From Poseidonibacter lekithochrous (GTDB lineage: Bacteria; Campylobacterota; Campylobacteria; Campylobacterales; Arcobacteraceae): 64,000 nucleotides of DNA. The notes under the pieces were generated by a model. The model did no database searches. It was given only the letters and a program-made list of their open reading frames with translations, and had not been told where the DNA came from. Numbering within the stretch: position 1 is the first letter of the stretch; each line of letters opens with the position of its first letter. Shown here piece after piece: positions 1 to 9,587 of this stretch. The position numbers and the translations under genes were made by a program. The DNA lies in contig NZ_CP054052.1 in the NCBI RefSeq assembly GCF_013283835.1, positions 2,790,001 to 2,854,000 on the forward strand, given 5' to 3'.

Positions 1-350
1 AAGTTATCAAAGATTTTTTCTTTTGATTCTACTTTTCTAACATGAGAAGTTTTAACCTCTTTTTTGGGATGTGCTTTTTCTTCAACTCTATTAGAGTCTT
101 CAATTTTTTTAGATACATCTTCAATTTTAATATCTTTACTTTTAAAAGAATTAGATGAAGGTTTCTTTTCATAAGTCTTACAGTTGTTTTTGAAACAAGC
201 CTGAATTACCGCATTCTTTTTTCCAAAGCCAAGAAATCCTTTACTTGGCTGTTGGATAATTTCAATTTCTAAATCAGTAATTGAACACTTAAATTCTGCT
301 GTTGCTAATTCGTATACTTCTTCTAAACACGTTGCTTCAAATTTTTTCAT
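1..350 (-). CDS. jag: Jag/KhpB RNA-binding protein (partial)
   Basis: The first 116 codons are present and the gene continues past the left edge. The N-terminus (MKKFEATCLEEVYELA and a GFLGFGKK loop around residues 38-45) matches the Jag N-terminal domain, followed by a low-complexity Lys/Ser/Glu linker. The KH and R3H RNA-binding domains would lie outside the window. Jag homologues are normally encoded next to yidC, as here (12 nt downstream of yidC on the minus strand), and act as RNA-binding proteins linked to cell-wall and division control in other bacteria. An AGGAA ribosome binding site lies 6 nt before the ATG. Identification is good from the N-terminal domain and synteny; function in this phylum is inferred. 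Confidence 0.85.
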   Translation of the reverse strand, partial: MKKFEATCLEEVYELATAEFKCSITDLEIEIIQQPSKGFLGFGKKNAVIQACFKNNCKTYEKKPSSNSFKSKDIKIEDVSKKIEDSNRVEEKAHPKKEVKTSHVRKVESKEKIFDN

Positions 351-362
351 AATATGTTCCTA

Positions 363-1967
363 TTATTTTTTTGCAGCTCTTTTTTTGTCAAACAGTTTAT
401 TAATGTAGAACTGTTGTGAAATTGTAAATACGTTATTAATGAACCAGTATAATGTTAATCCAGCTGGGAACCATAAGAAGAAGAATGTAAACACTACAGG
501 TAACATTTGGAAAATCTTCTTTTGCATCTCATCTTGCATTGTATTTGGTGTAATTCTTTGTTGTAAGTACATTGAAGCACCCATTAAAATTGGTAATACA
601 AAGTATGGATCCATTTCTGCTAAGTCTTCGATCCAGAAGATAAATTCTGCACCTTTTAATTCGATTGCATTTAATAATACTCTATAGATAGCAAAGAATA
701 CTGGAATTTGAAGAACTAATGGTAAACATCCACCCATTGGGTTAGCACCATGTTTCTTGTATAATTCCATCATATGCATAGATTGTTTTTGTTTATCGTC
801 TTTATACTTAGTTTGGATTTCTTTCATCTTAGGAGCTAATTCTTTTAGCTTGTTCATAGAAACCATACCTTTGTATGATAAAGGATATAAAACTAATTTA
901 ATTAATACTGTTAAGATAACAATTGTCCATCCCCAGTTACCAACATAAGATTGGATAAATTGAAGTAATAAGAACATTGGTTTAGCAATAAAAGTAAACC
1001 AACCGTACTCAATAACATCAGTTAATTCAGGGTTTAAAGCTTTTAAGTCTTTAAAGTTTTTAGGTCCCATGTATCCAGAGAATGTAATATTATCATTACC
1101 ATGAATAAATGCTTGTGGATTAGAGTCTGCATCAGGAAGTAAAGATACAGCTAATGATCTCTCAAAGTTATAAGCTACTGTTGCATAATATCTATCAAAG
1201 TTAGATACAAATTTAATACCAGTAAAGTTTACACTTTTATCTAAATCACCATCTACAGTTAATTCCATAGTTCCATCATTTTTCTTGATGTATAAACCAT
1301 GGTCAGCGTACATATCAGCTAATACATTAGGTCTGAAACCATTTGTAATAAAGAATTTCTTCCCATTAGTAGTTGAAGCAGTTAAATCATAATGCCCATT
1401 AGGGTAGAATGTAAGTTTCTTAGTTAATACAGTATCACCTAAGTTTTGAGTTAAAACTAATACTTGCTTACTAGAAGTAGCATCAATACTCTTTTTATCA
1501 GCAATTGTACTTGCTTTAAAAGCAATATTATTAATACCAGTATCAGCAAATCTTACTTCTAAAGGTCTTAATTGGTTGGCTTCAAATAATTTAATTTGTT
1601 TACCATCTTCGTCTTTATATTTTTCTTCAGTTAATGTTACTTGCGCAACTCTACCTAATTTATCAATTTCAATGATATTTCTAGCAGTTTTAATAACTGT
1701 AACTATGTCAGTTGTAGCAATTGCTTTTGAAGATAAAGCCTCAACTGATTTACTCATGTCAATAGCATTACCTGATACATCAGTTTGAGCCATTCCGTCA
1801 ACACTTGGTGTTGCTTTTTGAGTTTGTTCTTGCTTTGCAGCTTCAGCTTTAGCTTCTTTTTGAGGTTTTAATACTAAAAACTCGTAAGCTAAAAAGAATA
1901 CAAAAACTACTACTGTCATAATTAACATTCGTTTTTGCATACCATTATTTTGATTCATATTGTTCAT
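363..1967 (-). CDS. yidC: Membrane protein insertase YidC
   Basis: The 534-residue product is a full-length Gram-negative type YidC. It has an N-terminal membrane segment at about residues 13-31, a linker, a large periplasmic beta-domain (about 70-320) and a C-terminal core of hydrophobic segments starting near residue 330, with the conserved cytoplasmic hairpin (NKLKELAPKMKEIQ, around 370-385) and the GGCLPLVLQIPVFFAIY segment. YidC inserts inner-membrane proteins alone or with SecYEG. It overlaps yidD by 23 nt and precedes jag, the usual rpmH-rnpA-yidD-yidC-jag order. Identification is secure. Confidence 0.97.
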   Translation of the reverse strand: MNNMNQNNGMQKRMLIMTVVVFVFFLAYEFLVLKPQKEAKAEAAKQEQTQKATPSVDGMAQTDVSGNAIDMSKSVEALSSKAIATTDIVTVIKTARNIIEIDKLGRVAQVTLTEEKYKDEDGKQIKLFEANQLRPLEVRFADTGINNIAFKASTIADKKSIDATSSKQVLVLTQNLGDTVLTKKLTFYPNGHYDLTASTTNGKKFFITNGFRPNVLADMYADHGLYIKKNDGTMELTVDGDLDKSVNFTGIKFVSNFDRYYATVAYNFERSLAVSLLPDADSNPQAFIHGNDNITFSGYMGPKNFKDLKALNPELTDVIEYGWFTFIAKPMFLLLQFIQSYVGNWGWTIVILTVLIKLVLYPLSYKGMVSMNKLKELAPKMKEIQTKYKDDKQKQSMHMMELYKKHGANPMGGCLPLVLQIPVFFAIYRVLLNAIELKGAEFIFWIEDLAEMDPYFVLPILMGASMYLQQRITPNTMQDEMQKKIFQMLPVVFTFFFLWFPAGLTLYWFINNVFTISQQFYINKLFDKKRAAKK

Positions 1968-2292
1968 TCTTGTTTTTCCACTCCCGATTCTTAACTACAA
2001 TATATTTGCCATTTCCTTCTGGAATATACCAGTATATAATTTTAATTTTTTTAAAATTAGTATTTTGGAAATTTGTCAACTTTATGTGGGGATAGTCAAA
2101 TCCACCTGGAAAAAGTTGATTACATTTTAATACGCGTGTTATTGTAAAATAAATAGCCTTAAAAAATGAATTATTATCTAGTTGCCATAGGGCATATTGC
2201 GAACAAGTTGGATAATATCTACACGATCCAAATGAGATAACACTTAAATATCTTTGATAAAATCTAATTAAGTATTTAAAAATCGTTTTCAT
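1945..2292 (-). CDS. yidD: Membrane protein insertion efficiency factor YidD
   Basis: The 115-residue protein carries the YidD core: a short amphipathic N-terminus (FKYLIRFYQRYLS), the motif SCRYYPTCSQYA at about residues 23-34 and the GGFDYP segment near 63-68. YidD is a small inner-membrane-associated protein that assists YidC-dependent insertion. The start codon overlaps the rnpA stop in an ATGA, and the 3' end overlaps yidC by 23 nt, so translational coupling is likely. The C-terminal tail beyond about residue 75 is longer than in many homologues and is Lys/Asn-rich. Confidence 0.93.
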   Translation of the reverse strand: MKTIFKYLIRFYQRYLSVISFGSCRYYPTCSQYALWQLDNNSFFKAIYFTITRVLKCNQLFPGGFDYPHIKLTNFQNTNFKKIKIIYWYIPEGNGKYIVVKNREWKNKNEQYESK

Positions 2293-2624
2293 TTTAAAAG
2301 GTCAAGCCTTTTTAGTGCGAAATCAAAATCTTTTTTTAGTCCTAAAAAATCCCTATCATTGATAGTATTTTTTACTACGAAAATATATTTGCCTGATTTG
2401 ATTTGCTTGTCATAAGTAGTAAATAAAGCTCGCATTCTTCGTCTCGCTTTATTTCGTAATACTGCATTGCCTACTTTTTTTGAAGTAACAAAGGCAGCTT
2501 TTAAGTGTTCATCAGAACTAAAAAAAGCGACAAAAGAAGTGGTATGCCACTTTTTGCCGCTTTTATATAGTTTGTTAAAATCTTTTGAACTATTTAGTCG
2601 GTGATTTTTGCTTAGATAGCTAAT
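2289..2624 (-). CDS. rnpA: Ribonuclease P protein component, apparent AUU start
   Basis: Translation of this frame gives about 111 residues with the RnpA signature ([17 protein letters not shown]) and the expected N-terminal pattern ([21 protein letters not shown]). RnpA is the protein subunit of RNase P, which matures tRNA 5' ends. No ATG, GTG or TTG lies in frame between the upstream TAG (2631-2633) and the conserved N-terminus. The best start is ATT at 2622-2624, inside the last codons of rpmH, with an AAAGG 9 nt upstream. The stop overlaps the yidD start. Family identity is secure; the start codon is inferred, and gene callers limited to ATG/GTG/TTG would miss or truncate this gene. Confidence 0.88.
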   Translation of the reverse strand: MSYLSKNHRLNSSKDFNKLYKSGKKWHTTSFVAFFSSDEHLKAAFVTSKKVGNAVLRNKARRRMRALFTTYDKQIKSGKYIFVVKNTINDRDFLGLKKDFDFALKRLDLLK

Positions 2625-2746
2625 CTTTTTCTACCTTTAGCTCTTCTAGCTTTGATAACTTTTCTACCGTTTTTAGTTGCCATTCTAACTCTGAAACCAT
2701 GTGTTCTCTTTCTTGGAGTGTTATGTGGTTGATATGTTCTTTTCAT
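2612..2746 (-). CDS. rpmH: 50S ribosomal protein L34
   Basis: A 44-codon frame begins [18 protein letters not shown] and ends GRKRLAI, the classic L34 sequence of the large ribosomal subunit. It is first in the rpmH-rnpA-yidD-yidC-jag operon. A GAGG ribosome binding site precedes the ATG and a TATAAT box lies about 40 nt upstream. Its last four codons overlap the proposed rnpA start. Confidence 0.98.
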   Translation of the reverse strand: MKRTYQPHNTPRKRTHGFRVRMATKNGRKVIKARRAKGRKRLAI

Positions 2747-2782
2747 CTTAGTATTCCTCTATATTCACTAATTAAGTTGCGG

Positions 2783-2788
2783 ATTATA
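2783..2788 (-). promoter_or_regulatory. rpmH: -10 box of the rpmH operon
   Basis: On the minus strand this reads TATAAT, preceded by AC, about 37 nt before the rpmH ATG. Campylobacterota promoters often show a good -10 with little -35. The box lies in the only non-coding gap between rpmH and the upstream kinase gene. Confidence 0.55.
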
Positions 2789-2795
2789 GTTAAAG

Positions 2796-4730
2796 CTAAC
2801 TTAAATATTCTTTAGATTCAAAATGATTTATTGGAAATATTATAGTAAATTGAGCACCTTTATATACTTTTTCTTCAAAATCATAATTAATATTCTCTAC
2901 AGATATACTTCCATTTAGATGTTTTACTAATATCTCTTCACTCATAAAAAGCCCGATACCAGTGCCTTTTGAGTCACCTTTTGTAGAAAAATATGGTTCA
3001 AAAATTCTATCTAAAATCAAAGGATTTACTCCTCCTGCATTATCTTTTATTTTAATTATAATATTTTTGTCATTTTTTTTCGAAGAAATAAAAATTAATT
3101 TTTTTTCATCACTTTTTACTAATTCATCTCTTGCATTATTTATTAGGTTAATAAGTACTTGTATTAATTCATTCTCAAAACCATAAATTTTTTTGTTTTG
3201 AATCTCTTTTATTAAAATAATATTTTCTTTTACTAACTGATTTTCAACTAATTGTAATGTTTTATTTATCATATCTTCTAATTGAAACTCTTTTGCTAGT
3301 TTATTAGGCTTAAAGAAATTACTAAAATCATCTATAGTATTTGACAAATATTCTATATGCTTTTTAATTTTTAGAAATGATTCATTTTCTAGATCTTCAT
3401 CTTTATTACCTAATTCTCTATGTAATCTAATCCCAGAAACTATAGTAGAAACTGTTGAAAGTGGTTGTCTCCATTGATGAGCTATATTGCCTAACATCTC
3501 ACCCATAGCAGCTAGTTTTGATTGCTGAGCTAGAATATTGTCCTTTTTAATATTGTCATTCATTTGCTTTTCTATGCTTTTTTTATAGTTATAAAATTTC
3601 TTTTCCAAAAGTCTTGATAAATATATAAAAATAAATAAAAGCAATAATGTTACAAAAATACTTCCAATGAATAGTTTTTGTAAAGCAAGTTTATTTGACT
3701 CTTCAAGATATTTCTTTTTGATTTCTAAATCTTTATAAAAGTCATCCATATAAAAACCAGTTCCAATAATCCAATTCCAATCTTTTACACTGTCTACATA
3801 AGTTATTTTTTTTATTGTATTTTTATTAAAGGGTTTATCTTTATGTTGATAAGAAAGATAACCACTAGTCATAGCTTTGTCTTTTAGTTTCTTTAAAATA
3901 TTTTCTTGACCTGCAACAATATCAAAGTCAAATAAATTTTTTCCTATATATTTTTTATTGTAATAACTTAAATAATTTCCATCAAAATCTAATATAAATA
4001 CATAACCATCTTCTTTGTATCTAAAATCAGAAATACTTCTAGTGATTTTTTGTTTTAATTGTTTTTCAAAGTCAACTATATATTCTCCCGTACCTATAAA
4101 AAAATCATAAGGTTCAAATTTTTTAAAAAAACCTATTTTTTCATACTCTTTATTTAACTCATCAGGTTTTGTCCAAAACCAATTAAAATATGTAGCTTCT
4201 TTTGCTTGAAGTATTTTATTCATCTCTTGTAATAAATAAGTACCCTTAGTATCTTGATATGACCATAAGTCTTTATTTTCTAAATTAGGTTTTATGGGAT
4301 GCAAGATATTCCTACCAGAACTAATATCATAAATAAAAAAGTATCCCCTATTTTCATTAAAGCGTATTTCCCTCAGAGCATCTTTAATTAGTGAAATAAT
4401 CTCTTCACGTGCAAGTTTGTCTTTATTGTTCTTATATAAAGAATATGCAATATTATGAGCATTGTTTACTTGATTTTGTAGTTCTTTTTTAAGATTTTTA
4501 ATTTGTTCTTTTTTTTCATATAGAATATTGGATTTAATTTTCTCAATTTGGAATTTTGTCAAATCTTTATTTAGAGAAATATACTTTTCTTCTAACTTCT
4601 GATTTTCGCTATGGAATTGATTTATATTTTGATTATATAAGAAATAAGTAAGTAGGCTTGAGATTATTAAAATTAATGCTACTGGTAAGTATTTTATAAT
4701 ACGTAGTATCTCTTTTTCATTATCTTTCAT
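2796..4730 (-). CDS. Tandem-Cache sensor histidine kinase
   Basis: The 644-residue protein has a membrane segment at about 14-31, two successive Cache_2-like extracytoplasmic domains (NRGYFFIYD near 126 and DGYVFILD near 241, each ending in a GTG(E/F)Y turn), a second membrane segment near 352-372 and a cytoplasmic kinase. The H-box is AHQWRQPL with His at about 418. The ATP-binding domain shows an N-box (NLINNARDEL), a G1 box (DNAGGV) and a G2 box (GTGIGL), so catalysis should be intact. Cache domains of this type bind small organic acids or similar ligands, but the ligand cannot be read here. No response regulator is adjacent, so it is an orphan kinase by position. Confidence 0.92.
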   Translation of the reverse strand: MKDNEKEILRIIKYLPVALILIISSLLTYFLYNQNINQFHSENQKLEEKYISLNKDLTKFQIEKIKSNILYEKKEQIKNLKKELQNQVNNAHNIAYSLYKNNKDKLAREEIISLIKDALREIRFNENRGYFFIYDISSGRNILHPIKPNLENKDLWSYQDTKGTYLLQEMNKILQAKEATYFNWFWTKPDELNKEYEKIGFFKKFEPYDFFIGTGEYIVDFEKQLKQKITRSISDFRYKEDGYVFILDFDGNYLSYYNKKYIGKNLFDFDIVAGQENILKKLKDKAMTSGYLSYQHKDKPFNKNTIKKITYVDSVKDWNWIIGTGFYMDDFYKDLEIKKKYLEESNKLALQKLFIGSIFVTLLLLFIFIYLSRLLEKKFYNYKKSIEKQMNDNIKKDNILAQQSKLAAMGEMLGNIAHQWRQPLSTVSTIVSGIRLHRELGNKDEDLENESFLKIKKHIEYLSNTIDDFSNFFKPNKLAKEFQLEDMINKTLQLVENQLVKENIILIKEIQNKKIYGFENELIQVLINLINNARDELVKSDEKKLIFISSKKNDKNIIIKIKDNAGGVNPLILDRIFEPYFSTKGDSKGTGIGLFMSEEILVKHLNGSISVENINYDFEEKVYKGAQFTIIFPINHFESKEYLS

Positions 4731-4802
4731 ATTAACTCTTTTACTCGAATAAGTAATTATAACAAAGAAAAATGATTTATATATAATAAAGTGCTTGAGA
4801 TA

Positions 4803-7379
4803 CTAGCTTATTATAGCTAGTACCTCATCGTTTTGTACATCGAATTTTACTTTAGATCCCTCTTGAATTTTATCTTCTAAAATTAAATCAGCAAGTTTAT
4901 CTTCAACTATTTCATAAATAGCTCTCTTAAGTGGTCTAGCTCCATACACAGGATCAAAACCAGCAAGTGCTACATACTCTTTAGCTTTTGTTGATAAAGA
5001 GATATGAATATCTTTTTGTTCAAGTTTTACTTTAATAGTTTCAAACATAATATCTACTATATTTGTAATAGCCTCAAGTCCAAGTTGTTCAAAAATAACA
5101 ATATCATCTAATCTATTTAAAAACTCTGGTCTAAAGTGTGATTTTAATTCATTTAGAACCTCAACTTTTCTAGATTCTTTATCATCTATTTCAATAATCT
5201 TAGCACTACCAATGTTTGATGTTAAAATTATAATAGTATTTTTAAAATCAACTGTAACACCTTTGTTATCTGTTAGTCTTCCATCATCTAATACTTGAAG
5301 TAAGATATTAAATACATCTGGATGTGCCTTTTCTATTTCATCGAATAGTATTACTGAGTATGGTTTTCTTCTAACAGCTTCTGTTAATTGTCCACCCTCT
5401 TCATATCCAACATATCCAGGAGCAGCTCCTATTAGTCTACTTGCTGCATGTTTTTCCATATATTCACTCATATCAAATCTAATAAGTGATTTTGCATCAT
5501 CAAATAAGAACTTAGCAAGTGTTTTAGCAGCTTCTGTTTTACCAACTCCGGTAGGTCCTAAGAACATAAAAGAACCTATTGGTCTACTTTCATCACTTAA
5601 TCCGGCTTTGTTTCTCTTAATAGCTCTTGATATTGCTTTTAAAGCTTCATCTTGCCCTATGACATCTTCTTTCAGTACTTGCTCAACTCTTAATACTTTT
5701 TGTTTCTCTGAGTCCATCATTTTATTTACTGGAATTCCTGTCCATCTTGAAACTATACTAGCAATTGATTCTTCATCTACTGAGTTTCGAAGAAGTGTTC
5801 CTGCATCTTGCATTCTTTGCCATTTTTCTTCATTGTCTTTTATCTTCTGCTCTAATGTTGGAATTTCTCCATACTCTATAGATGCAGCTTCTTCAAACTT
5901 AGATTCTCTTTTTGCTCTTTCAGCTTTTGTTTTTAGCTCATCTATCTTAGCTCTTAATTCACTTGCTAGATTAAAGGTTTGTTTTTCATTTTCAAATCTT
6001 GATTCTAAACCTTGTTTTTCTTCATTTAGATTAGCTAACTCTTTTTCTATTTCATCTAATCTTTGTTCATTCTTTTTAGACTTCTCCATCTTTAATGCTT
6101 CTTTTTCCACATGGATAGTTTGGATTTGTCTTTTTAGCGTTGAAAGAACAGTTGGCTCTGACTCTATTTGCATTTTAAGCTCTGCTGCAGCTTCATCTAT
6201 TAAGTCAATTGCTTTATCTGGTAAGAATCTATCTGTTATATATCTATTAGATAATTTAGCAGCACTTATAAGCGCTGAGTCATTAATAGTTACATTATGA
6301 TGTGTTTCTAACTTCTCTTTAATACCTCTTAATATTTGTAAGGCTTCGTTTACTGTAGGTTCATCAACATTTACAGGTTGGAACCGTCTTTGCATTGCTG
6401 TATCTTTTTCAAAATACTTTCTATACTCTTTAAGTGTAGTTGCACCAATAGTATGTAATTCACCTCTAGCTAAACTTGGTTTTAAGATATTAGCAGCATC
6501 CATAGAACCTTCGCTAGCCCCTGCTCCTATTATTGTATGAATCTCATCAATAAATAGTATTACATTTCCAGCTTTTTTAACTTCATCTATTACAGACTTT
6601 AATCTATCCTCAAATTCACCTCTATACTTAGCACCTGCAATCATTGCAGACATATCAAGAGTAATTACTTTTTTGTTTTGCAGACTTGTTGGAACTTGTT
6701 TCTCAACTATTCTTTGAGCTAATCCCTCTGCAATTGCAGTTTTACCAGTTCCCGGTTCACCTAATAAAATAGGATTGTTTTTTGTTTTTCTAATTAGAAT
6801 TTGCATCATTCTATTAATTTGTTCATCTCTACCAATTACAGGATCAAGTTCACCATTAATAGCTTTTTGATTTAAATCTATTCCATATTTACCTAAAGCT
6901 TCTAAGTTTTCATCAGAACTTGCAGAATCAATAGTTGCACCGGCTCTCATAGCTTCAAGTTCTTTTTTCGCATCATATAGGTTTATATACTTCCCTAATA
7001 CTTCCTTTAACTCTTTTGAGTCAAAGTTAGCAATAAGCCATGAATCAATAGCAATAAATTTATCACCATTTTTAGCAGCTATTCCTTCTGCTTTTTCTAA
7101 ACTGCCTACAAAGTTTCTTGATAGTTTAATACTCTCTTTTGTTACACTTGAAACTGTAGTTAATTTTGAAGCATAAGATTTTGCTTCTAATTCTATTGCT
7201 GCTTTATCTATATTCATTTTATTTAATAATTGGTTTAGTACTGAGTTTGTATTTGTAAGCATAGCCCATAGAAAGTGAATAATCTCTACTTCTTGGTTTT
7301 TATTATGTAAGCTCAAAGCTACTGATGAATCAATACCTTCAGCCATTTGGTTAGTAAGTTTTTCAAATAATTTATTCAT
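4803..7379 (-). CDS. clpB: ATP-dependent disaggregase ClpB
   Basis: The 858-residue protein is full-length ClpB: an N-terminal substrate domain (about 1-140), a first AAA+ module (Walker [10 protein letters not shown] near 207, Walker B FIDEIHT), a long coiled-coil middle domain (about 400-530), a second AAA+ module (Walker [10 protein letters not shown] near 603, Walker [10 protein letters not shown]) and a C-terminal D2-small domain. It lacks the ClpP-binding loop of ClpA/ClpX. ClpB works with DnaK to dissolve protein aggregates. AAAGGAG precedes the ATG. The gene stands alone, with a strong promoter overlapped by a HAIR-like HspR operator. Confidence 0.97.
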   Translation of the reverse strand: MNKLFEKLTNQMAEGIDSSVALSLHNKNQEVEIIHFLWAMLTNTNSVLNQLLNKMNIDKAAIELEAKSYASKLTTVSSVTKESIKLSRNFVGSLEKAEGIAAKNGDKFIAIDSWLIANFDSKELKEVLGKYINLYDAKKELEAMRAGATIDSASSDENLEALGKYGIDLNQKAINGELDPVIGRDEQINRMMQILIRKTKNNPILLGEPGTGKTAIAEGLAQRIVEKQVPTSLQNKKVITLDMSAMIAGAKYRGEFEDRLKSVIDEVKKAGNVILFIDEIHTIIGAGASEGSMDAANILKPSLARGELHTIGATTLKEYRKYFEKDTAMQRRFQPVNVDEPTVNEALQILRGIKEKLETHHNVTINDSALISAAKLSNRYITDRFLPDKAIDLIDEAAAELKMQIESEPTVLSTLKRQIQTIHVEKEALKMEKSKKNEQRLDEIEKELANLNEEKQGLESRFENEKQTFNLASELRAKIDELKTKAERAKRESKFEEAASIEYGEIPTLEQKIKDNEEKWQRMQDAGTLLRNSVDEESIASIVSRWTGIPVNKMMDSEKQKVLRVEQVLKEDVIGQDEALKAISRAIKRNKAGLSDESRPIGSFMFLGPTGVGKTEAAKTLAKFLFDDAKSLIRFDMSEYMEKHAASRLIGAAPGYVGYEEGGQLTEAVRRKPYSVILFDEIEKAHPDVFNILLQVLDDGRLTDNKGVTVDFKNTIIILTSNIGSAKIIEIDDKESRKVEVLNELKSHFRPEFLNRLDDIVIFEQLGLEAITNIVDIMFETIKVKLEQKDIHISLSTKAKEYVALAGFDPVYGARPLKRAIYEIVEDKLADLILEDKIQEGSKVKFDVQNDEVLAIIS

Positions 7380-7411
7380 ATTAGCACTCCTTTAGTTTAA
7401 CTGCTAAAGGA

Positions 7412-7441
7412 ATTATAGCAACTTGAGTGGATATTTGTCAA
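7412..7441 (-). promoter_or_regulatory. clpB: Sigma70-type promoter of clpB
   Basis: On the minus strand a perfect TTGACA (7436-7441) is followed after 18 nt by TATAAT (7412-7417), itself preceded by TGC as an extended -10. The predicted start is about 7405, giving a leader of roughly 25 nt that includes the AAAGGAG ribosome binding site. A promoter this close to consensus is unusual in this AT-rich genome and fits a gene controlled by repression. Confidence 0.75.
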
Positions 7442-7442
7442 G
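7422..7442 (-). promoter_or_regulatory. HAIR-like HspR operator at clpB
   Basis: The minus strand reads CTTGACA, seven bases, ACTCAAG. The HAIR consensus bound by HspR is CTTGAGT-N7-ACTCAAG, so one half is perfect and the other matches 5 of 7. The site covers the -35 box and most of the spacer of the clpB promoter, where a repressor would block RNA polymerase. HspR is known to control clpB or other chaperone genes in Campylobacter and Helicobacter; its presence in this genome is inferred because hspR is outside the window. Confidence 0.65.
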
Positions 7443-9587
7443 TTATATAGAATAGTCTCCTAAATAGTTACTTTGATATATAGGAAGTGTAATTACAAAA
7501 GTACAACCATAAATAGTATTTGTTTTTTTATTGAAGTTGTTCTTAACACTAATTTTCCCATTCATATGTTTTGAAATTATTTGATGGGACATATATAAAC
7601 CAATACCAGTACCTTTAGATTGGTGTTTAGTAGTAAAATATGGATCAAATATATTTTCAATTATTTGAAGAGGTATTCCACCTGCATTATCTTTTATTTC
7701 AATAATGCACTGATTATTTTTCTTATAAGAAATTACATGTATTGTTTTATCTTCTTTCGTACTCATATCAAAAGCATCTTTAGAGTTATTAAAGATATTA
7801 ATTAATACTTGTAAGAATTCATTTGGGAAACCATCAACATTTAATTCATCATCTAAGATTGTTTCTATATGAATATCTCCATTTTTTAAACTAGGAATCA
7901 TTAAATGAATAGCTTTATTAGTATAATTACTTAAATTAAATTCAACTACAGTTTTATCTTTTTTGAAAAAGTTTCTAAAATCATCGATTGTACTAGATAG
8001 ATATTTTGTATTATTAACAATTAAATCCATTGAACTTACTAGTTTTTCATCCGAGAGCGATGAAAACTCTTTTTCAAACTTAACCCCACTAGCACAAGTA
8101 GTAATAATACTCAAAGGTTGTCTCCACTGGTGAGCAATATTACCTATCATTTCTCCCATAGAAGCCATTTTTGATTGTTGAAACAGTAATTTATCTTTTT
8201 GTTTTAACTCTGATATATCTATAAATGTTAATAAAGAAAATTCTTCTTTATTTATTAGAATGGATTGAGTTTTACCTATACAAATATAATTCCTTTTATC
8301 TTCTGTAGTAATTTGAAATTCAGATATTCTATTAGCATTAATCTTTGTTTTCTCAGTATATTTATCACCAATTAAAAATGACAACTTTTTATCAATTAAA
8401 TCTTTTTTAGTTTTATAACCTAAGAAGTTAACAGCTACCTTATTTACATCAACACAAATACCATCTTTATATAATATTATAATTTCCATAGTTGAATTAA
8501 ATAAAGACTTAAAACTTTTTAATGAAGATTCTAGTTTTTCTTCTCTTTTATCAATTTTTACTTGCATCTTATTAAAACTTTTTAAAAGGTGATTAAACTC
8601 TTTATAATAGGTCTTCTCTAATTTAGCATCATACTTCCCATCAGAAATTGATTTTGTAATTCTTTGTAAATCATCTATAGATTTAAAAAGTTTTTTTGAA
8701 ATTCTTAAAGAGAAGAAAATAGAAAAGATAATAAAGATAAGAATAAATAGAACTATCCCTAAAATCATTTCATTTAACTCATCAAGTATTTCTTGATAGT
8801 TTTCCCTAACTACAATTTTCCAGTTTGTTTTTTTGATTGTTGAATACATACCATATTCATTTGTTTTATTTTTTATTGATTTATAATTTATTTGAGAATA
8901 AGACTTTTGATGATTAATTAATTTAGTGTAAATTTCTGACGAAGTTGCATTAAACCTTTGTAAAACTAATTCACTTGAATCAGGATTTAAAATCATAATA
9001 CCTTCATTATCAAGTATTCTAACCATATGAGAAGAATCATAATTTCTGAATCTAGTAATAAATTGAGATATCTCTTTTAATCTAATCATCATAACAATTG
9101 TTTTATTTTTATATCTATAACTATATGACAAAGATGGCTCTTCATCTACAGTTGAAAGAAAAATGCTTGACCAATAATCTTTGTTTTTACTTTCTCTTAA
9201 GTTTTTAAAATACTTCTTATTTGAATAATCAAATCCTTTATAAATATTTAAATTTGATAAAGCATAAAAATCTTCAATTTTTCCATCTTTATCCAGTATT
9301 AAAATACTTGAAATACTTGCATTAGTACGTACTATATTTTTAAGAATATATTGATCAAATTCATAATTCATAGCAATAAATTCAGTAATATTAGAAACAT
9401 CTAATAAAAACTTATTAACTTCATGTTCAACTTGGGATAATACTTGTTCTTGATTATGTTGTATTATTTTTAGTTTTGAAGTATACAAGTTATACATTGA
9501 AAGTAAACCAACAATAACAATAACTACAATTGAAAATATAATCAATTGTTGAAGAATTTGTTTTTTTAAACTTTTACTTTTAATCAT
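7443..9587 (-). CDS. dCache-HAMP-PAS sensor histidine kinase
   Basis: The 714-residue protein has a membrane segment at about 15-35, a dCache_1-like periplasmic sensor (about 40-270), a second membrane segment near 275-297, a HAMP linker, a PAS domain (about 355-470) and a kinase core. The H-box AHQWRQPL has its His near 487, followed by N-box (NIFNNSKDAF), DNAGGI and GTGIGLYMS. All catalytic boxes are intact. Its start overlaps the binding-protein gene by 4 nt (ATGA), which suggests that the binding protein feeds this sensor. It is similar in architecture and sequence to the kinase at 10743-12896, probably a duplication. No cognate regulator is nearby. Confidence 0.92.
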   Translation of the reverse strand: MIKSKSLKKQILQQLIIFSIVVIVIVGLLSMYNLYTSKLKIIQHNQEQVLSQVEHEVNKFLLDVSNITEFIAMNYEFDQYILKNIVRTNASISSILILDKDGKIEDFYALSNLNIYKGFDYSNKKYFKNLRESKNKDYWSSIFLSTVDEEPSLSYSYRYKNKTIVMMIRLKEISQFITRFRNYDSSHMVRILDNEGIMILNPDSSELVLQRFNATSSEIYTKLINHQKSYSQINYKSIKNKTNEYGMYSTIKKTNWKIVVRENYQEILDELNEMILGIVLFILIFIIFSIFFSLRISKKLFKSIDDLQRITKSISDGKYDAKLEKTYYKEFNHLLKSFNKMQVKIDKREEKLESSLKSFKSLFNSTMEIIILYKDGICVDVNKVAVNFLGYKTKKDLIDKKLSFLIGDKYTEKTKINANRISEFQITTEDKRNYICIGKTQSILINKEEFSLLTFIDISELKQKDKLLFQQSKMASMGEMIGNIAHQWRQPLSIITTCASGVKFEKEFSSLSDEKLVSSMDLIVNNTKYLSSTIDDFRNFFKKDKTVVEFNLSNYTNKAIHLMIPSLKNGDIHIETILDDELNVDGFPNEFLQVLINIFNNSKDAFDMSTKEDKTIHVISYKKNNQCIIEIKDNAGGIPLQIIENIFDPYFTTKHQSKGTGIGLYMSHQIISKHMNGKISVKNNFNKKTNTIYGCTFVITLPIYQSNYLGDYSI

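Noticed and set aside
4801-4821. Inverted repeat at the clpB stop codon (ACTAGCT / AGCTAGT)
   Set aside because: A 7-bp stem with no T tract on the minus strand; too weak to call a terminator.
5608-6300. 230-codon open frame antisense to clpB
   Set aside because: It is a shadow of the clpB coding bias: Ser/Leu/Phe-rich, without a ribosome binding site and no family match.
7387-7412. Hairpin TTCCTTTAG / CTAAAGGAG around the clpB ribosome binding site, a possible RNA thermometer
   Set aside because: The -10 at 7412-7417 predicts a start near 7405, so most of the 5' arm would not be transcribed. It would count again only if an upstream start were mapped.
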